Assembly: GCF_030704535.1 (NCBI RefSeq)
Contig: NC_081817.1
Span: forward strand, 6,888,001-6,952,000
Length of the DNA stretch: 64,000 nt
Reading direction: 5' to 3'
Source: Vitis vinifera
Taxonomy: Eukaryota; Streptophyta; Magnoliopsida; Vitales; Vitaceae
Every line of letters starts with the position of its first letter. Position 1 is the stretch's first letter. The notes beneath the pieces were generated by a model. That model did no database searches. It was not told the origin of the DNA and saw nothing but the letters and a program-made list of their open reading frames with translations. This document shows, piece after piece, positions 1 to 11,690 of the stretch. The position numbers were made by a program, and so were the translations under genes.

Positions 1-454
1 TGCATATGATTGATAGTTGGGTAGGTGCCAACCTAGTTGGGATGTACTCAAACTATAGTGATTCAATTCTCACCTTTTTTTTCTCCTTATTTTTTCATGT
101 AATTTGTTGAAATATTGAATAAAAGATTTTTTTTTTATATTTCATTTCCTTTTTTATTCCATTATTTTAAATTTATTTTTATTTTGATAAAAAATAAACA
201 AATTCAAATATAGTTTGTTTTTTACTATTTTTTTTTTTAAAAAAACTAACATTTCTATAAATTTTACAATTACAAACTCAATAAATATAAATGTAAAAAA
301 TAAAAAGTGTAATTATTAGAGGTGTACAAAAAATAAAAATAAAAATATAATTATTAAAGGTGTTTAAAGTAACAAAAAGAAATTTTATTTAATAATGAAA
401 AAAAAACTTTTAAAAAATGACTTAAAAAATTAAATTAAAATTTTTAACAAAGTG
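1..454. other. AT-rich intergenic DNA
   Basis: Long A and T runs with no coding frame, RNA gene or clear repeat boundary. Nothing supportable is seen here. Confidence 0.6.
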
Positions 455-720
455 GGTGGCCCATGGGCCACGGCCCGCCGGCACGACCCGCCCGACACGA
501 TTAGCCCACAGACCTATGGGTCATGTCAGGCCACCTCTTTCCTTGCATGGGTCAGCCTAGCCCTACACGATTTTTAAGTGGGTCGTGCTAGCCCGGTACA
601 TTGGCTCATAATGGCTCGGTCAACATTGGGTCGTGCCTTGGACACCTCTACCGTCGGTCCGACCAGTGAACCGGTAATTTTTTCGGTTCAATGACCGGTC
701 CGGTTCTGAAAACATTGATT
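455..720. repeat. GC-rich patch with short inverted motifs
   Basis: An abrupt switch from AT-rich DNA to GC-rich DNA. It has repeated gggtcgtgc/gcacgaccc-like words, a ggcccatgggcc palindrome, and an accggt-rich right end (gaccggtccggttc). Such word-rich GC islands are typical of dispersed plant repeats or of a decayed DNA-transposon end. No family can be assigned and no coding potential is visible. Confidence 0.35.
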
Positions 721-759
721 TCCACAGATGTGCTTGGTAGCCACAGAGTCTACCACCCA

Positions 760-1640
760 GTCTTTCATATTGGTGACCATGCACACCTCAGAGAAGACTA
801 CTGATGAGATCACCTCTATCTCTACCACATTTTCCTTTGAATTGGACTTCTCAATTCTCTTCCTGTGGCGACATTGAGTTGCATGGTGTCCAGACTTGCC
901 ACAGACAAAGCAATTACCCCGTTTTTTAATAGTTAAGTTTTGGACCTTGTTTGATGCATTGGGCTTGGTCCTAGAGTTTTATTTCCTAAACTTATTGTTT
1001 TTAGGTTTAGGTTTTTCTTCTACTACATTAGCCTCAAAAGACAATTCTTTAGCTTTCTCAACATTGTTCCTATTTCGGTTTTGTTCCTCAATCCTAACAT
1101 GGTTTATGACATCCTTTAGGGACATTTGTTTCCTTTTATGTTTCATATTATTTTTATAGTCTTTCCAAGACTCTGGAAAAGTCTCTACTAAATAACCAAC
1201 CACAAAAGGTTCGAGTAATTTAATGTCTTCAATAGCTAAGTCATTAATCAACAAGTGGTAGTCATGGATTTGAAATGATATATCTCTATCCTCGGTCATT
1301 TGGAAATTTCTAAAATTCCCTATGGCATATTTTTTAGTTTATGCATCTTCCAAAATATTTTCTTTTTATTCATTGCATCCCAAATTTCTTTTGCAACTTT
1401 AAATTGACAATAAATATCAAAAAATTTATTAGAAATGGTACTCGAAATAGCATGTCTAACTTGTTTATCTAACTTGTTTATTTCCAGTTTCCCAGGTTGG
1501 TAACAAATGAGAACCATCTTCTGGTTTATGTGTCTCAAGTTCACTACATCACTTGTAGAGAAAACCATTTCCTGTCATCTCTTAAAGAATGTCCCATTGA
1601 ATAGATCAATTTTAGAGGTGTTAGGACGAGTGTGAACTAG
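760..1640 (-). mobile_element. Ty1/copia gag relic (UBN2-type)
   Basis: Minus-strand translation gives two gag pieces. One, at 1320-1568, reads like the UBN2 gag N-half (the ...AKEIWDAM motif). The other, at 979-1299, contains LINDLAIEDIKLLEPFVVGY and a basic C-terminal part. A CCHC zinc knuckle (C-x2-C-x4-H-x4-C, CFVCGKSGHHATQC) follows at 912-871. The frame is interrupted between pieces and no protease, integrase or reverse transcriptase follows, so this is a dead fragment. A gag role (RNA binding and particle assembly) is known for the family. The remnant itself is probably inert. Confidence 0.75.
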
Positions 1641-2479
1641 GGAAGCTTCCATTTGGACATGTTTCAAGATTGTTGGATTTAAGGGTATGGAAACAAATTA
1701 CTAGCCCAAAAGACACAAACAAATAACATAATTAATAAGAAGAAAAACTTATTGGCTGAGGCGTGACAAACACTGTCCTTGAAATAGATCCACCCTCCTC
1801 AAAGATGAACTCGATGCACTAGGGTACCAGTGGTCTACCTCTAGGATTCAACAACCAGATCTCGCCTTGAGTGCACTCTGTAAGCGAAATGTGTACAACT
1901 CGGGTTTTGAAAAAATTCCTCCAAATAGATGTATGAAAATACTCTCTGAATAACACTCTGAAAAATTATCTGAAAAATTGGTATTCATATATAGAGGGTG
2001 AGGGGTGACCTGCTTTTATAGGTCACTAACACAGTCTTGGGGCTCTACTTGTAATCAGAACATTACTCAAAGTGGAAGGAGAATCTACTTATAAGTGGAA
2101 TGGTACTCTACTAACGCAATCCCAATAGGACTCTTCTAAAAAATATAAGACTAATAGAATATAATAAAATAAAATAAAATAAAATAATTATTTACATTCT
2201 TCCTACATTGCACATGGGCGCAATGCCCTATGCATGGGACAGATGAGCCATGGGTGCAATGCCATGGCATGATGCTACACCAAGAAGGCTCTTAAACATG
2301 AGCATGAGTTATTGCAACAACACGGAAGGTCTCATACACATGCTTAGCATAGGGGCATAATGCCTTGTGCACATGAATGCAAGCTATGGGTGTAATGCCA
2401 TAGCTTATCACTACAAACAAGAGAAACATGGGGATGGCATGGGAAGCCACAACAATGATCAAACTGATATAGACATGGT
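1641..2479. other. Intergenic, repeat-like, no gene
   Basis: No coding frame with family resemblance. The part around 2210-2420 repeats a degenerate word (gggtgcaatgcc, gggcgcaatgcc, ggggcataatgcc, gggtgtaatgcc), which suggests decayed tandem repetition. It may be untranslated or LTR sequence of the neighbouring copia relic, but no LTR end can be fixed. Confidence 0.4.
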
Positions 2480-3335
2480 GGTGCATGGCTTAATCAAGTA
2501 AGGCATGGGAGGGCCTTGCAAACGTCTGGTTCATTAGGTGTGGACAACAACACCTTGGTGTCATGAGTGCCTAGACATGACACAAAGTTGGGATGGGCAT
2601 CAGTGCGTCGGTGCACACTGAGACATCATATAGAGATAACTAAACACACAAAGCATGACAAAAGATAATATGATTGACATAGGCTAATAGGCATGCACAC
2701 ATGGTGATTAATGAGAGTTGGACTCACATACAAAGGCCAAAGACCAAAATGACATGGGCTTGGCTTGCAACATTGGATTGGACATGACCTTGGGTCGATT
2801 GATCAGAGAAGGGTATGGATGACTAAGTTGCATGAGGCGGTTGCAAAGGCACCTGTTCGCACAAGGTACCTATTGGCAAGAGACCCCAAGAGGAGGCATG
2901 ATTTGGCTTGGCATCAAATATCTCTGGTTGCATGCAAGTGTGAAGTAACACCACGGTTGGGAATGGGTGTCTTTAGTTGGGTGGTTATAGCAGGTTGCAT
3001 AACCACCACTCAGGTTCCTACTTTAAATTCAAAGGTTTGAATTCAAAATTCAAATGAGGAAGACTCATCTATAAAAGCTTATGCAAGACAAAGAAACCAA
3101 GGGTGAGTAATCTGGAGAGAAAGAAAACAGTATCATTCTCTTATAGGAGTTTTTGGGTTCTCTGACAGAAAATTTGTATTAGTGTTGGTAGACTTGTAAA
3201 AGCAGTTTTGTAATCTTTTGTAGTAAGAAAATATAAGTTGGGGAGGATTTCCATATATGCTTGATTGCCTTTTTTACATTTGCTTTTGGCTATCCATTGA
3301 GAAGGCTAAGATCAGGGTCTTAGCATTGCACACTT
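2480..3335 (+). mobile_element. Possible solo LTR or LTR fragment
   Basis: A TATA box (TATAAAAG, 3070-3077) is followed by a leader-like stretch. T-rich sequence with several TTTGTA/GTAAGAAAAT-type words comes next and ends near gcattgcaca around 3330, the order expected of U3-R-U5. No partner LTR, primer site or target duplication is visible, so this is only a resemblance. A promoter without a gene is the alternative. Confidence 0.3.
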
Positions 3336-3849
3336 CAAAAAAAAAAATTTAAATAGAATTTGATGGATTTTTTGGATGATGTGACAACTAGCATTAAGGC
3401 CTCAGATTTTTAAAAAATCCTTTTAAGGATATTTTGGACATTTTTTATTGACAAAATAGGTTTAAATCTTTAAGGCAATTTACAAACTTAGTCACCTCCT
3501 TGAAAGCAATTATGCAAATTTTGCACCCTTCAGGGTCATTATTAGCCCTATCTACACCTTAACATAATGGTTCGTATAATTTTTTCCTTTTTTTCCCACA
3601 AAGAAAGAGATTTTTTTGGCAAGTACTATGATGGAGTGTACTGAGGAGACACTAGGATAAGATGGGACTTGAGAAGCAAAAACCCAACAACCTAAGATCA
3701 CACAGCCTTGGGTGTTGGAGCTGAAACCAATCAAAGTTTCAGAATTTTAAATATTTTTTAGGGGATAAAAAAGGAGTAAGATAAAGAAAAATAAAATAAA
3801 CCCATTTCATAGTAAAATAAAAGAAATTTAAATATTTGATCACCAATAT
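3336..3849. other. AT-rich intergenic DNA
   Basis: No gene or bounded repeat is seen. An A-run begins the segment and AT-rich DNA continues up to the left arm of the inverted duplication. Confidence 0.5.
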
Positions 3850-3881
3850 TGACATTCAATAATTAAATAAAGTATTATGAT

Positions 3882-4103
3882 CTCCTCCATTTGGACCAAA
3901 GGAAGCCCTCCTTTACCTCCCATAGCCATGTCCTGGGCCAACTTGTCGCATGTGACATGTCCAATCCGAACCTGTCTTTTGAGAAGTCGGCACTCCTCCA
4001 TTTGGACCAAAGGAAGCCCCCCTTTACCTCCCATAGCCATGTCCTGGGCCAACTTGTCGCATGTGACATGTCCAATCCGAACCTATCTTTTGAGAAGTCG
4101 GCA
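3882..4103. repeat. 111-bp tandem duplication (2 copies)
   Basis: Copy 1 is 3882-3992 and copy 2 is 3993-4103. They are nearly identical (cctcct/ccccct and cctgtc/cctatc differences). Because 111 is a multiple of three, several frames on both strands stay open across the junction and give a 37-residue repeat, which explains the overlapping ORFs here. The right arm of the inverted duplication has one diverged unit near 11530-11640, so the doubling happened after the arms formed. No known protein domain is recognised. Confidence 0.8.
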
Positions 4104-4439
4104 CTTACAAATTCGGAAATTCCACTTCATTATCCTTTGTCAATGACTTGGGTTTCACCTAAGAAATAAGAACAAAAGGGAAATCATTCCCACAAATAAG
4201 CATATGCAATTAGGACAAGGACATCTTAACTACTCTTAGCTCAAGCCCGACATGCTAATATCTATTTAATTTGCATTATTCAATTCCAAGTCTATAAACT
4301 ATCATACATTTCACCAGACCTAAGTCTTCAAATTTCATCCTCATCTCCAATTACGATGACAGATAAAGACAAAAAATAAAAACATCTGTACAATTGTATC
4401 CGATGGGACAGGGTATGACACGTTACAATCCATGGTGCC

Positions 4440-6266
4440 GCCATGCATAACCTTTATCTCTTTTTCCTTATCTTCCTCTATTCTCATTCTATTTCTTTGG
4501 GTCTCTTTAACCTAACCATCTCAGTGTCGGCTGCTTTGATTCTTCCCGGAACTTCTTGTAAATGTTCCCTTGTTGAACTTTCTAGTCCGAATCACTAGTA
4601 TGAGCGACACAAGTGAACCTAAAAATGTGGTCCCTGTGATTATAATGAAGGCCAATTTGAAGCACTCTACCCCTGAGCAGTTCAAGTCTTCACCAGGACT
4701 CCTTTTGATCCCCCGAGCTGCCATTTTCTTTTCTGCCTCTTTATCTTATAGACTTCCGGCCACCAGCACATTGTGTAAATAGGAACCCACTGGGCTAACC
4801 ACTGCGCCAAACTTGTACAATGTGGAGTAGTATTTAAGGCCAAAAATTTCAGAAATGATTGCCGTAAAGTATTGGCCATTGAGCACCGAAGCAAAAGCCG
4901 ATAATTATTGATGCTAAGTAGAGACCATCCTTGATGTTGAAGGCGATGAGGAGATGACCAACACATGAGAGGAGGAGGATGAGTGTGAGTATCAAAGGGC
5001 GGGGAAACTTGTACTTGTCTAAGACGATCTCCGATCCAAAGCCTGCAGTTACACTTCCAAGATAGTTCCATGTGCTAACCAGCGATATGAAAGTACTCAT
5101 GCTTTTCTGGGGGTACCCCAGTGAAGTTCCAATCTGTCCCAAGTTGTCTACGACCCTTAAAGTCGCTCCAATACCTCAAATTGTAGCAAAGAATAGAACA
5201 AACATGTCTATGCTGAAAAGGGCTTGAAGTATGATGTAGTCCTCTCCTCTGTCTGGTGGCCTGAACACGTTGGAGAAGCAAGAAACTTCCTTCTGTGAAC
5301 TTGGTTGTTCCGTGAGCGAACTTGTTGAGCCTGCTGATTCAGGCGGTAGTGAAGATGAAGAAATCTCGGTGTTCAACTTATCAGTGATGGTTGTCAACTC
5401 TGAAGTCTCACTCAGGGACTGTTGTTTGATCTTCCAAAGCTTGAATTCCTCTTGTATAACAATCGCAAATGGTAGAAAAAGAAAGAGAATGACTACAGCG
5501 GCGCTTCCGCCGTACTCACTCTGAGAAAAAGTGAGTTGCTTCTCAACTATAATTATAATCATGAGAAACCCAGCAAGGCCACGAGAGATGTAGAGAAACT
5601 TGTAGAAGACCTTGAGCTCGTTCTCCTGTCGAGTCACCTTCATGACTCGGATGGTCCGAATAAATGCAAAAGATATATATAGCGGCAGGTAGCCAACCTA
5701 TGAGCAAAATAAGAACCTTTGTGTCATTTCTATAGAAGGCATGATATAGCTGTGTGATGATTGCACCACTCAGCCCAACATAACCCTTCAATATCCCCAA
5801 CACCACGCCTCGGCTCTCCGGGAAGTTCTTAACTCAGGTCACCAGCGATCCGGTGTTGGTAAAAGCCTGGGAATTTGCACCGATGCATACGTAGAGACAC
5901 ATGTGCCATACTTGGGGCTTGGCTATTCTCCGAGTCACGCCAAGCCATATCATAAAGTAGCCAAAAAAAATCAGGACTGCGCCAACTGATAGCACAACCC
6001 ATGGGAGAGTAATCTCGTTTATGAGCCCTGGAAGGATCCCAACGTTTGCTCCCAAGTCCTTGAAAAAGCTGAGTAAATTCAGGGTGGTTCCCAGAACAGA
6101 TTTGAGTGTGCTTGTGTAGAGACCGAACATGTAGGTTGTACCGGCGGCCGACATTATCAGAAATGATGCAAATACCACTGACCACCGGGCAGTGATGACT
6201 TGGAGGGATAGGCTCCTCATGTCAACCCAACCACCCCCCTCCGGCAGCAATGCCAGCAACCACCAT
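4440..6266 (-). pseudogene. NFD4-like MFS transporter pseudogene
   Basis: A broken inverted copy of the intact gene at 9300-11099. The ancestral start is at 6266-6264. Lesions in order: one extra G in a G-run (complement of 6234-6239) shifts the frame about 11 codons in; a small in-frame deletion removes part of the YDQ region; a Cys codon became TGA (5836-5834); an AT-dinucleotide expansion near 5675 shifts the frame; a second Cys codon became TGA (5178-5176); one extra base near 4860 shifts the frame; further shifts and a stop follow near 4745. A deletion of about 68 bp between two atgg words removed the C-terminus, stop codon and start of the 3' UTR. The stretches between lesions still read as transporter segments (for example the GFCFGAQWP motif). 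No functional protein is expected. Confidence 0.93.
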
Positions 6267-6560
6267 TTCCTCTGTTGGAATTCTACACTTCTGACAAGTT
6301 TGTGTCAGAATATATTGTCTACGTACTGCGGGTAGTACACTAAATTTATGTACACTGATTCAAGAGAGAACAAATTAAGATTTGGGTTGTTGACTTAGCA
6401 GTGTCATGTAAAGGAAAATGAGTTGAAGGGATCAGAGAGATAGGGTAGATGGTTGAAATTTGAGGCACACATGGAAGGTTAGGAGTTTTATGGGTCATGC
6501 AATAATTGTTGGCAATTATAGAGAAGATAAACTCATTTGAGTCTTATCCATTTCAGATAA

Positions 6561-6960
6561 GGGCACATTTTAAACCAAAGAAAATGGATCAAAAAAATAA
6601 AAGAAAAGTAAAAGAAAAAGGAAAAAGGAAAAAAAAAAATCAAATCAAATTACTGAAAAATGTTCTTTCCTTAAGCTTTCTGTGCCTTTCTTTCTTGAGA
6701 AAATGATATTTAATATTTTCTTCACTCTTTTTTCTATATTTGATTTTTAGGAAGTAAATTTTTTCTTATATTTTCTTTTCGGAAGGTTTAAGAAAATAAT
6801 TTTAAGAAAATAATTTTAAAAAAATAATAAATAAAAATTTGAAAAAGTTGAAGGACAAAACTATTAAATTAAAAAAAAAAAATAATTTCTCCCAAATTTT
6901 ATCCACATTTTTTTTAAGGAAAATGGATAGAAAAAAGTCTCTTTAACATTTTTCTTATAT
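6561..6960. other. AT-rich spacer of the inverted duplication
   Basis: A-rich and T-rich low-complexity sequence outside the pseudogene's upstream homology. The open frame at 6506-6706 is lysine-rich low-complexity translation and not credible as a gene. Confidence 0.5.
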
Positions 6961-6967
6961 TAAGAAA

Positions 6968-7837
6968 GTTTTGAAGCGTTTTTATATGGATAAAGTGCAT
7001 CCTTTAAGTTCTTCAATGGTTGTCCGATCACTTAATGTGAAAAATGACTCATTTCGTCCTTGCGAAAAATATGAAGAATTACTTGGTCCTAAAGTACCAT
7101 ATCTTAGTGTTATTGGTGCACTTATGTATCTTGTCAATTGTATACATTCAGACATTACTTTTTCTATCAATTTATTAGCAAGATACAGTTTCGCTCCAAC
7201 TTGAAGACATTGGAATGGTATCAAACATATGTCGCATTATCTTCACGAAACTACTAATATGGATCTATTTTACTTAAGGGAATCAAAGCAACAATTGTTT
7301 GGATATGCAGATGCAAGATATCTTTCAAATCCATATAAAGGTAGGTTACAAACCAGGTATATGTTTAATTATAATGGTACTGCTATTTCATGGAGATTTA
7401 TCAAACAAACAATGGTTGTCACACCATCAAATCATTCAGAAATACTAAAAATTCATGAAGCAAGTCGTGAATGTATATAACTAAGATCTATGATCTAGCA
7501 TATTCGGGAATCATATGGACTCTCCTCTATCAAAGGTGACCCGACAATATTATTTAAAGATAATGTTGCATGCATTGCACAGATTAAAGAATGATACATT
7601 AAAGGTGATAGAATTAAGTATATATTGCTCAAGTCTTTTACTTTCATTAACTCCAAAAGAGTGATGAAATTGTTATTCGACAAATAAGATCAAGTGGCAA
7701 TTTAGTAGATCTATTCACAAAGGCATTGTCAACTACTGCAATACTCAAGAAGCTCATTGGAATACCAGACTCAAAAATCTTCATGTTGTGCTACTAAAGA
7801 AAATATAATCATGTCTACATGAGGGGGAGCTAATTGA
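6968..7837 (+). mobile_element. Ty1/copia reverse transcriptase C-terminus and RNase H relic
   Basis: Translated pieces at 6971-7204 and 7229-7480 read like the end of copia pol: VPYLSVIGALMYL, then CIHSDITFSINLLARY, then FGYADARYLSNPYKGRLQT and AISWRFIKQT, which match the RNase H landmarks (YADADY...GRSQTGY, ISWRSTKQT). Stops interrupt it at 7202 and after 7478. The downstream sequence continues the typical C-terminus (about 7540-7780). A polypurine run gagggggagct lies at about 7827-7837. Only the 3' end of the element is present, so it is a fossil inside the inverted-repeat spacer. Confidence 0.85.
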
Positions 7838-8038
7838 TAAGAATATCATTACGCTACACTCTTTTTTTCTTCGTCCAAGTTTTGTCCCATTGGGTTTTAC
7901 TGGCAAGGTTTTTAACGAAGCAGTTATAGTAATCCAAATAATATTGTACTCTTTTTTCCTTTACTAGGGTTTTTTCTCATAGTGTTTTTCCTAATAAGGT
8001 TTTAATGAGGCATATTTTTATGATCATCTAAGGGAGAG

Positions 8039-8212
8039 TGTTATAAAATATGATATTTTGTACCACTATGGTAACTTGTGGATGATCATTCATAAATATA
8101 TTTTGTAACTCCCTATGAAAGGGAGAGACTCCTAATGAAATTAAATTGATTTTTCTCGTGCATTATATACTCTCTTTTTTGCTTTCTTCTTCTCTTACTC
8201 TGTTTTACAACA
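8039..8212 (+). mobile_element. Possible short copia 3' LTR
   Basis: A purine run aagggagag is followed directly by TGTTATAAAATATG (8039). The segment ends ...ttttacaaca at about 8212, giving TG...CA ends. It lies downstream of the copia RNase H relic in the same orientation, as a 3' LTR should. No second LTR is available to confirm the boundaries. The earlier purine run at 7827 is the alternative junction. Confidence 0.35.
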
Positions 8213-9049
8213 AAAAACTATTTTTTATTTTACTTTATTTTTAAAAACTATTTTCAAATAACAACGATTTAATAATGTTAGGAATCTTTAAATATAATTT
8301 TTTATTTTTAAATTACATGGCCAGACAAGCTGTAAACAATAACAATGACCTATTTAAGAGTGTCATCACATGGAAAAATGTTCACAAAATTATGAAGTGA
8401 ATCAAGTTAATTCTAGCTTTTGAAATTTATGAAGAGTATAACACATGTAAAAATTAAAAAGTTAGTTAGATAAGATTACTCAATACTTGAATCCTTTAAT
8501 CCATCAAACTTTACAGTTGCCAAGGACTATGAGAATATTCAGTTTGATATTCTTCTATTAGATTTCTATTTAACATGACTTATTTTTCCAAAGTGATATT
8601 AAGGATTCAAATTATTTTAATAATTTGAATACAGAATGAAAAGTATCTTTCATGTACACTTGTTTATTCCACAACCATTGCAAGTGATAACTTTTATGCT
8701 GGGCTTAAAGATTAGATGAGCCATAAATATGAGGTCTTAGACTCAGAACCATAAATACCAAACCTAAAGAATAGATGAACTCCCCTTAAATCCAAGATTT
8801 GGAATCAATGAAGAGAAGCATAGCACGCTAATAATGAAATCCTATAATAAAAACAAAAACCAAAAATTTTGAGTATTCTAAAACATTTATTTTCCATTTT
8901 CTTAAGAAAAAGGTATAGAGAAGTCGAGGGAGAATATTTCTTTGATGACGAAAAAGTTTTTATAAGTTTTTCCTCCTTTCCTTTTATATTTTCTATCCAT
9001 TTTCTTTGGGTTAAATTTTGACTAAATTTCTATTAAATTTATTTGAAAT
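8213..9049. other. AT-rich intergenic DNA
   Basis: No coding frame, RNA gene or bounded repeat is recognised up to the start of the right inverted arm. Confidence 0.5.
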
Positions 9050-9209
9050 GGATAAGACTTAAAGAGCTGATCTCCGCTAAATGTGCCTACAGTTATTGCG
9101 TATGTGATACAGCAGCCTTCCATGTGTGCCTCAAAATTCAACCATTTTTCTATTACAAGACAGTGCGGAGTCGGCAGCTTCTTCTCTCTCTTACTCAGAA
9201 AATCGTGTG

Positions 9210-9216
9210 TATAAAT
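9210..9216 (+). promoter_or_regulatory. TATA box of the NFD4-like gene
   Basis: TATAAAT lies 84 bp upstream of the ATG at 9300. Transcription would begin near 9240, which excludes the in-frame upstream ATG at 9126 from the mRNA. The pseudogene arm has a changed sequence here (tacataaat). Confidence 0.5.
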
Positions 9217-9299
9217 TGACTGGGCACCTCAAGTTTGTAAAGTGTAAACAATATATTCTAACACAAACTTGTTACAAGTGTAGTATTCCATCAGAGAAA

Positions 9300-11099
9300 A
9301 TGGTGGTTGCCGGAATTGCTGCCGGAGGGGGTGGTTGGGCTGACATGAAGAGCCTATCAGTCCAAGTCATCACCGGTCGGTGGTTCGTGGTGTTTGCATC
9401 ATTTCTGATCATGTCGGCCGCCGGTGCAACCTACATGTTCGGTCTCTACTCAGGCACAATCAAATCCGCTCTGGGATATGATCAAACCACCCTGAATTTG
9501 CTCAGCTTTTTCAAGGACTTGGGAGCAAACGTTGGGGTCCTTTCAGGCCTCATCAACGAGGTCACGCCCCCATGGGTTGTGCTATCAATGGGAGCAGCCC
9601 TGAATTTTTTTGGCTACTTCATGATATGGCTTGCCGTCTCTCAGAAAATAGCCAAGCCCCAGGTGTGGCACATGTGTCTCTACATATGCATCGGTGCAAA
9701 TTCCCAGGCTTTCGCTAACACCGGATCTCTGGTGACCTGCGTTAAGAACTTCCCGGAGAGCCGAGGCGTGGTGTTGGGGATACTGAAGGGGTATGTTGGG
9801 CTGAGTGGTGCAATCATCACACAGCTCTACCATGCCTTCTATGGCAATGACACCAAGGCTCTTATTTTGCTCATAGCTTGGCTGCCTGCTGCTATATCTT
9901 TTGCATTTCTTCGGACCATTCGAATCATGAAGGTGATTCGACAGGAGAACGAGCTCAAAGTTTTCTACAATTTTCTTTACATCTCTCTTGGCCTCGCTGG
10001 GTTTCTCATGATTATAATTATAGTAGAGAAAGAGCTGACTTTTTCTCAGAGTGAGTACGGGGGGAGCGCCGCTCTAGTTCTTCTCTTGCTCTTTCTCCCG
10101 CTCGCTGTTGTTATACAAGAGGAATTCAAGCTGTGGAAGATCAAGCAAGAGGCCCTGCGTGAGCCTCCACAGTTGAAAATCATCGCCGAGAATTTGAACA
10201 CTGAGACTTCTTCATCTTCACTACCGCTTGAATCAACAGCTGCAACAAGTTCTCTCCCCGAACAACTAAGCTCACAGAAGGAAGTTTCTTGCTTCTCCAA
10301 CGTGTTCAGGCCACCGGACAGAGGAGAGGACTACACCATACTTCAAGCCCTTTTCAGCATAGACATGCTTATTCTATTCTTCACTACAATTTGTGGTGTT
10401 GGAGGGACTTTAACAGCCATAGACAACTTGGGACAGATTGGGAGTTCACTGGGGTACCCCCAGAAAAGCCTGAGCACTTTCATATCGCTGGTTAGCATAT
10501 GGAACTATCTTGGAAGAGTAACTGCAGGCTTTGGATCGGAGATCGTCTTAGACAAGTACAAATTCCCCCGCCCTTTGATGCTCACACTCATCCTCCTCCT
10601 CTCATGTGTTGGCCATCTCCTCATCGCCTTCAACATCAAGAATGGTCTCTACTTTGCATCAATAATTATCGGGTTTTGCTTCGGTGCTCAATGGCCATTA
10701 CTTTTCGCAGTCATATCTGAAATTTTTGGCCTCAAATACTACTCCACGTTGTACAATTTTGGCTCAGTGGCTAGCCCAATCGGTTCCTATTTACTCAATG
10801 TGAGGGTGGCCGGATATCTCTATGATAAAGAGGGAAAAAGACAAATGGCAGCCCTGGGAAAAAAAAGGAAGCGTGGTGAGGACTTGGACTGCACAGGAGT
10901 AGAGTGCTTCAAATTGTCTTTCATTATAATCACAGCGGCCACACTTTTCGGTTCACTTGTATCGCTCATACTAGTGCTTCGGACCAGAAAGTTCTACAAG
11001 GGTGACATTTACAAGAAGTTCCGGGAACAAGCCAAAGCAGCCGAGACTGAGATGGCCCAGGCCGGGAATGGGGCAGCCCCATCGCTGGCAAAAGGTTAG
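9300..11099 (+). CDS. Nodulin-like / NFD4-like major facilitator transporter
   Basis: A single uninterrupted frame of 599 aa. It is a polytopic membrane protein with about 12 hydrophobic segments. The N-terminal half (about residues 18-265) reads as the nodulin-like MFS domain: [48 protein letters not shown]. The C-terminal half has [51 protein letters not shown] and [20 protein letters not shown], the conserved order of the NFD4-like family. A serine-rich cytoplasmic loop lies near residues 300-345 and a basic C-tail near 570. The frame is open back to 9126, but ATG 9300 (residue 59 of that frame) is chosen because the family begins there, the TATA box is at 9210, and the duplicate's homology supports it. 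The substrate is unknown. It is intronless, has a broken inverted paralogue at 4440-6266, and its direction of transfer to the arms is unknown. Confidence 0.93.
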   Translation: MVVAGIAAGGGGWADMKSLSVQVITGRWFVVFASFLIMSAAGATYMFGLYSGTIKSALGYDQTTLNLLSFFKDLGANVGVLSGLINEVTPPWVVLSMGAALNFFGYFMIWLAVSQKIAKPQVWHMCLYICIGANSQAFANTGSLVTCVKNFPESRGVVLGILKGYVGLSGAIITQLYHAFYGNDTKALILLIAWLPAAISFAFLRTIRIMKVIRQENELKVFYNFLYISLGLAGFLMIIIIVEKELTFSQSEYGGSAALVLLLLFLPLAVVIQEEFKLWKIKQEALREPPQLKIIAENLNTETSSSSLPLESTAATSSLPEQLSSQKEVSCFSNVFRPPDRGEDYTILQALFSIDMLILFFTTICGVGGTLTAIDNLGQIGSSLGYPQKSLSTFISLVSIWNYLGRVTAGFGSEIVLDKYKFPRPLMLTLILLLSCVGHLLIAFNIKNGLYFASIIIGFCFGAQWPLLFAVISEIFGLKYYSTLYNFGSVASPIGSYLLNVRVAGYLYDKEGKRQMAALGKKRKRGEDLDCTGVECFKLSFIIITAATLFGSLVSLILVLRTRKFYKGDIYKKFREQAKAAETEMAQAGNGAAPSLAKG

Positions 11100-11690
11100 A
11101 GCTGTCGGCAGCAGCAATTATGGTTAAGTTAAAAAGACTCAGAAAAAATAGAATGACAGTAGAGGAAGATAAGACAAAAAGAAGAGATACAGGACCCGGG
11201 ACCTTGGATTGTAATGTTTCATACCCTCCCCCGTCAGATACAATCTTACAGATGCTTTTATTTTGTATTTTATATGTCATTGAATTTGGAGAAGATGAAA
11301 TTTGAAAACTTTACATTGGGTGAAATGGGTATTAAGGTTGATAGACTTGGAAATGAATAATGCAAAATTTAGTATCATGTGGGGCTTGAGCTGAAAGTAG
11401 TTAAGATGTCCTTTTCCCCATCTTTATAAAGTTCCAAATTCCATATGCATATTTATGGGAATGATTTCCTTTTTCTTCTTACTTCTGACAAATGACAATT
11501 AATAAAGTGGAATTTGCATGGAGGAGAGGAGTTAGGGCCGACCTCTCAAATTTGGGCTCCGACTGCCCGGTCACTTGGGTCAAGTTGGGTTAGGATTTGT
11601 CTCCCGGACGGAGGGGGGCTTCCTCTAGTCAAATAGAGGGCATCACTGCTTAAATGAGATATGAACTTTATTGATAATAAGGAAAATGTT

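Larger units (their letters stand above)
3850..6560 (-). repeat. Left arm of inverted duplication (decayed copy)
   Basis: Read on the minus strand, this block matches 9050-11690 on the plus strand through upstream DNA, the transporter open reading frame, the 3' UTR and about 550 bp beyond. Shared landmarks include gaaatggataagac upstream of the gene, the leader word acaatatattct, and the downstream words gaggaagataag and gccgac-tctcaaa. The arm carries the dead gene copy and a private 111-bp tandem duplication. By eye, coding parts agree at nearly nine positions in ten. Confidence 0.85.
9050..11690 (+). repeat. Right arm of inverted duplication (intact copy)
   Basis: Counterpart of 3850-6560 in opposite orientation, separated from it by a ~2.5 kb spacer. 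It includes upstream DNA, the intact transporter gene, its 3' flank and a single diverged unit related to the left arm's 111-bp repeat (around 11530-11640). The outer edges are fuzzy because the flanks are AT-rich. Confidence 0.85.

Noticed and set aside
3840..4169. Four overlapping open frames on both strands
   Set aside because: They are by-products of a 111-bp tandem duplication. No splice context or protein family was recognised.
9126..9299. N-terminal extension of the NFD4-like protein from the upstream in-frame ATG at 9126
   Set aside because: The TATA box at 9210 lies inside it, the added 58 residues do not resemble the family N-terminus, and the family starts at the ATG at 9300.
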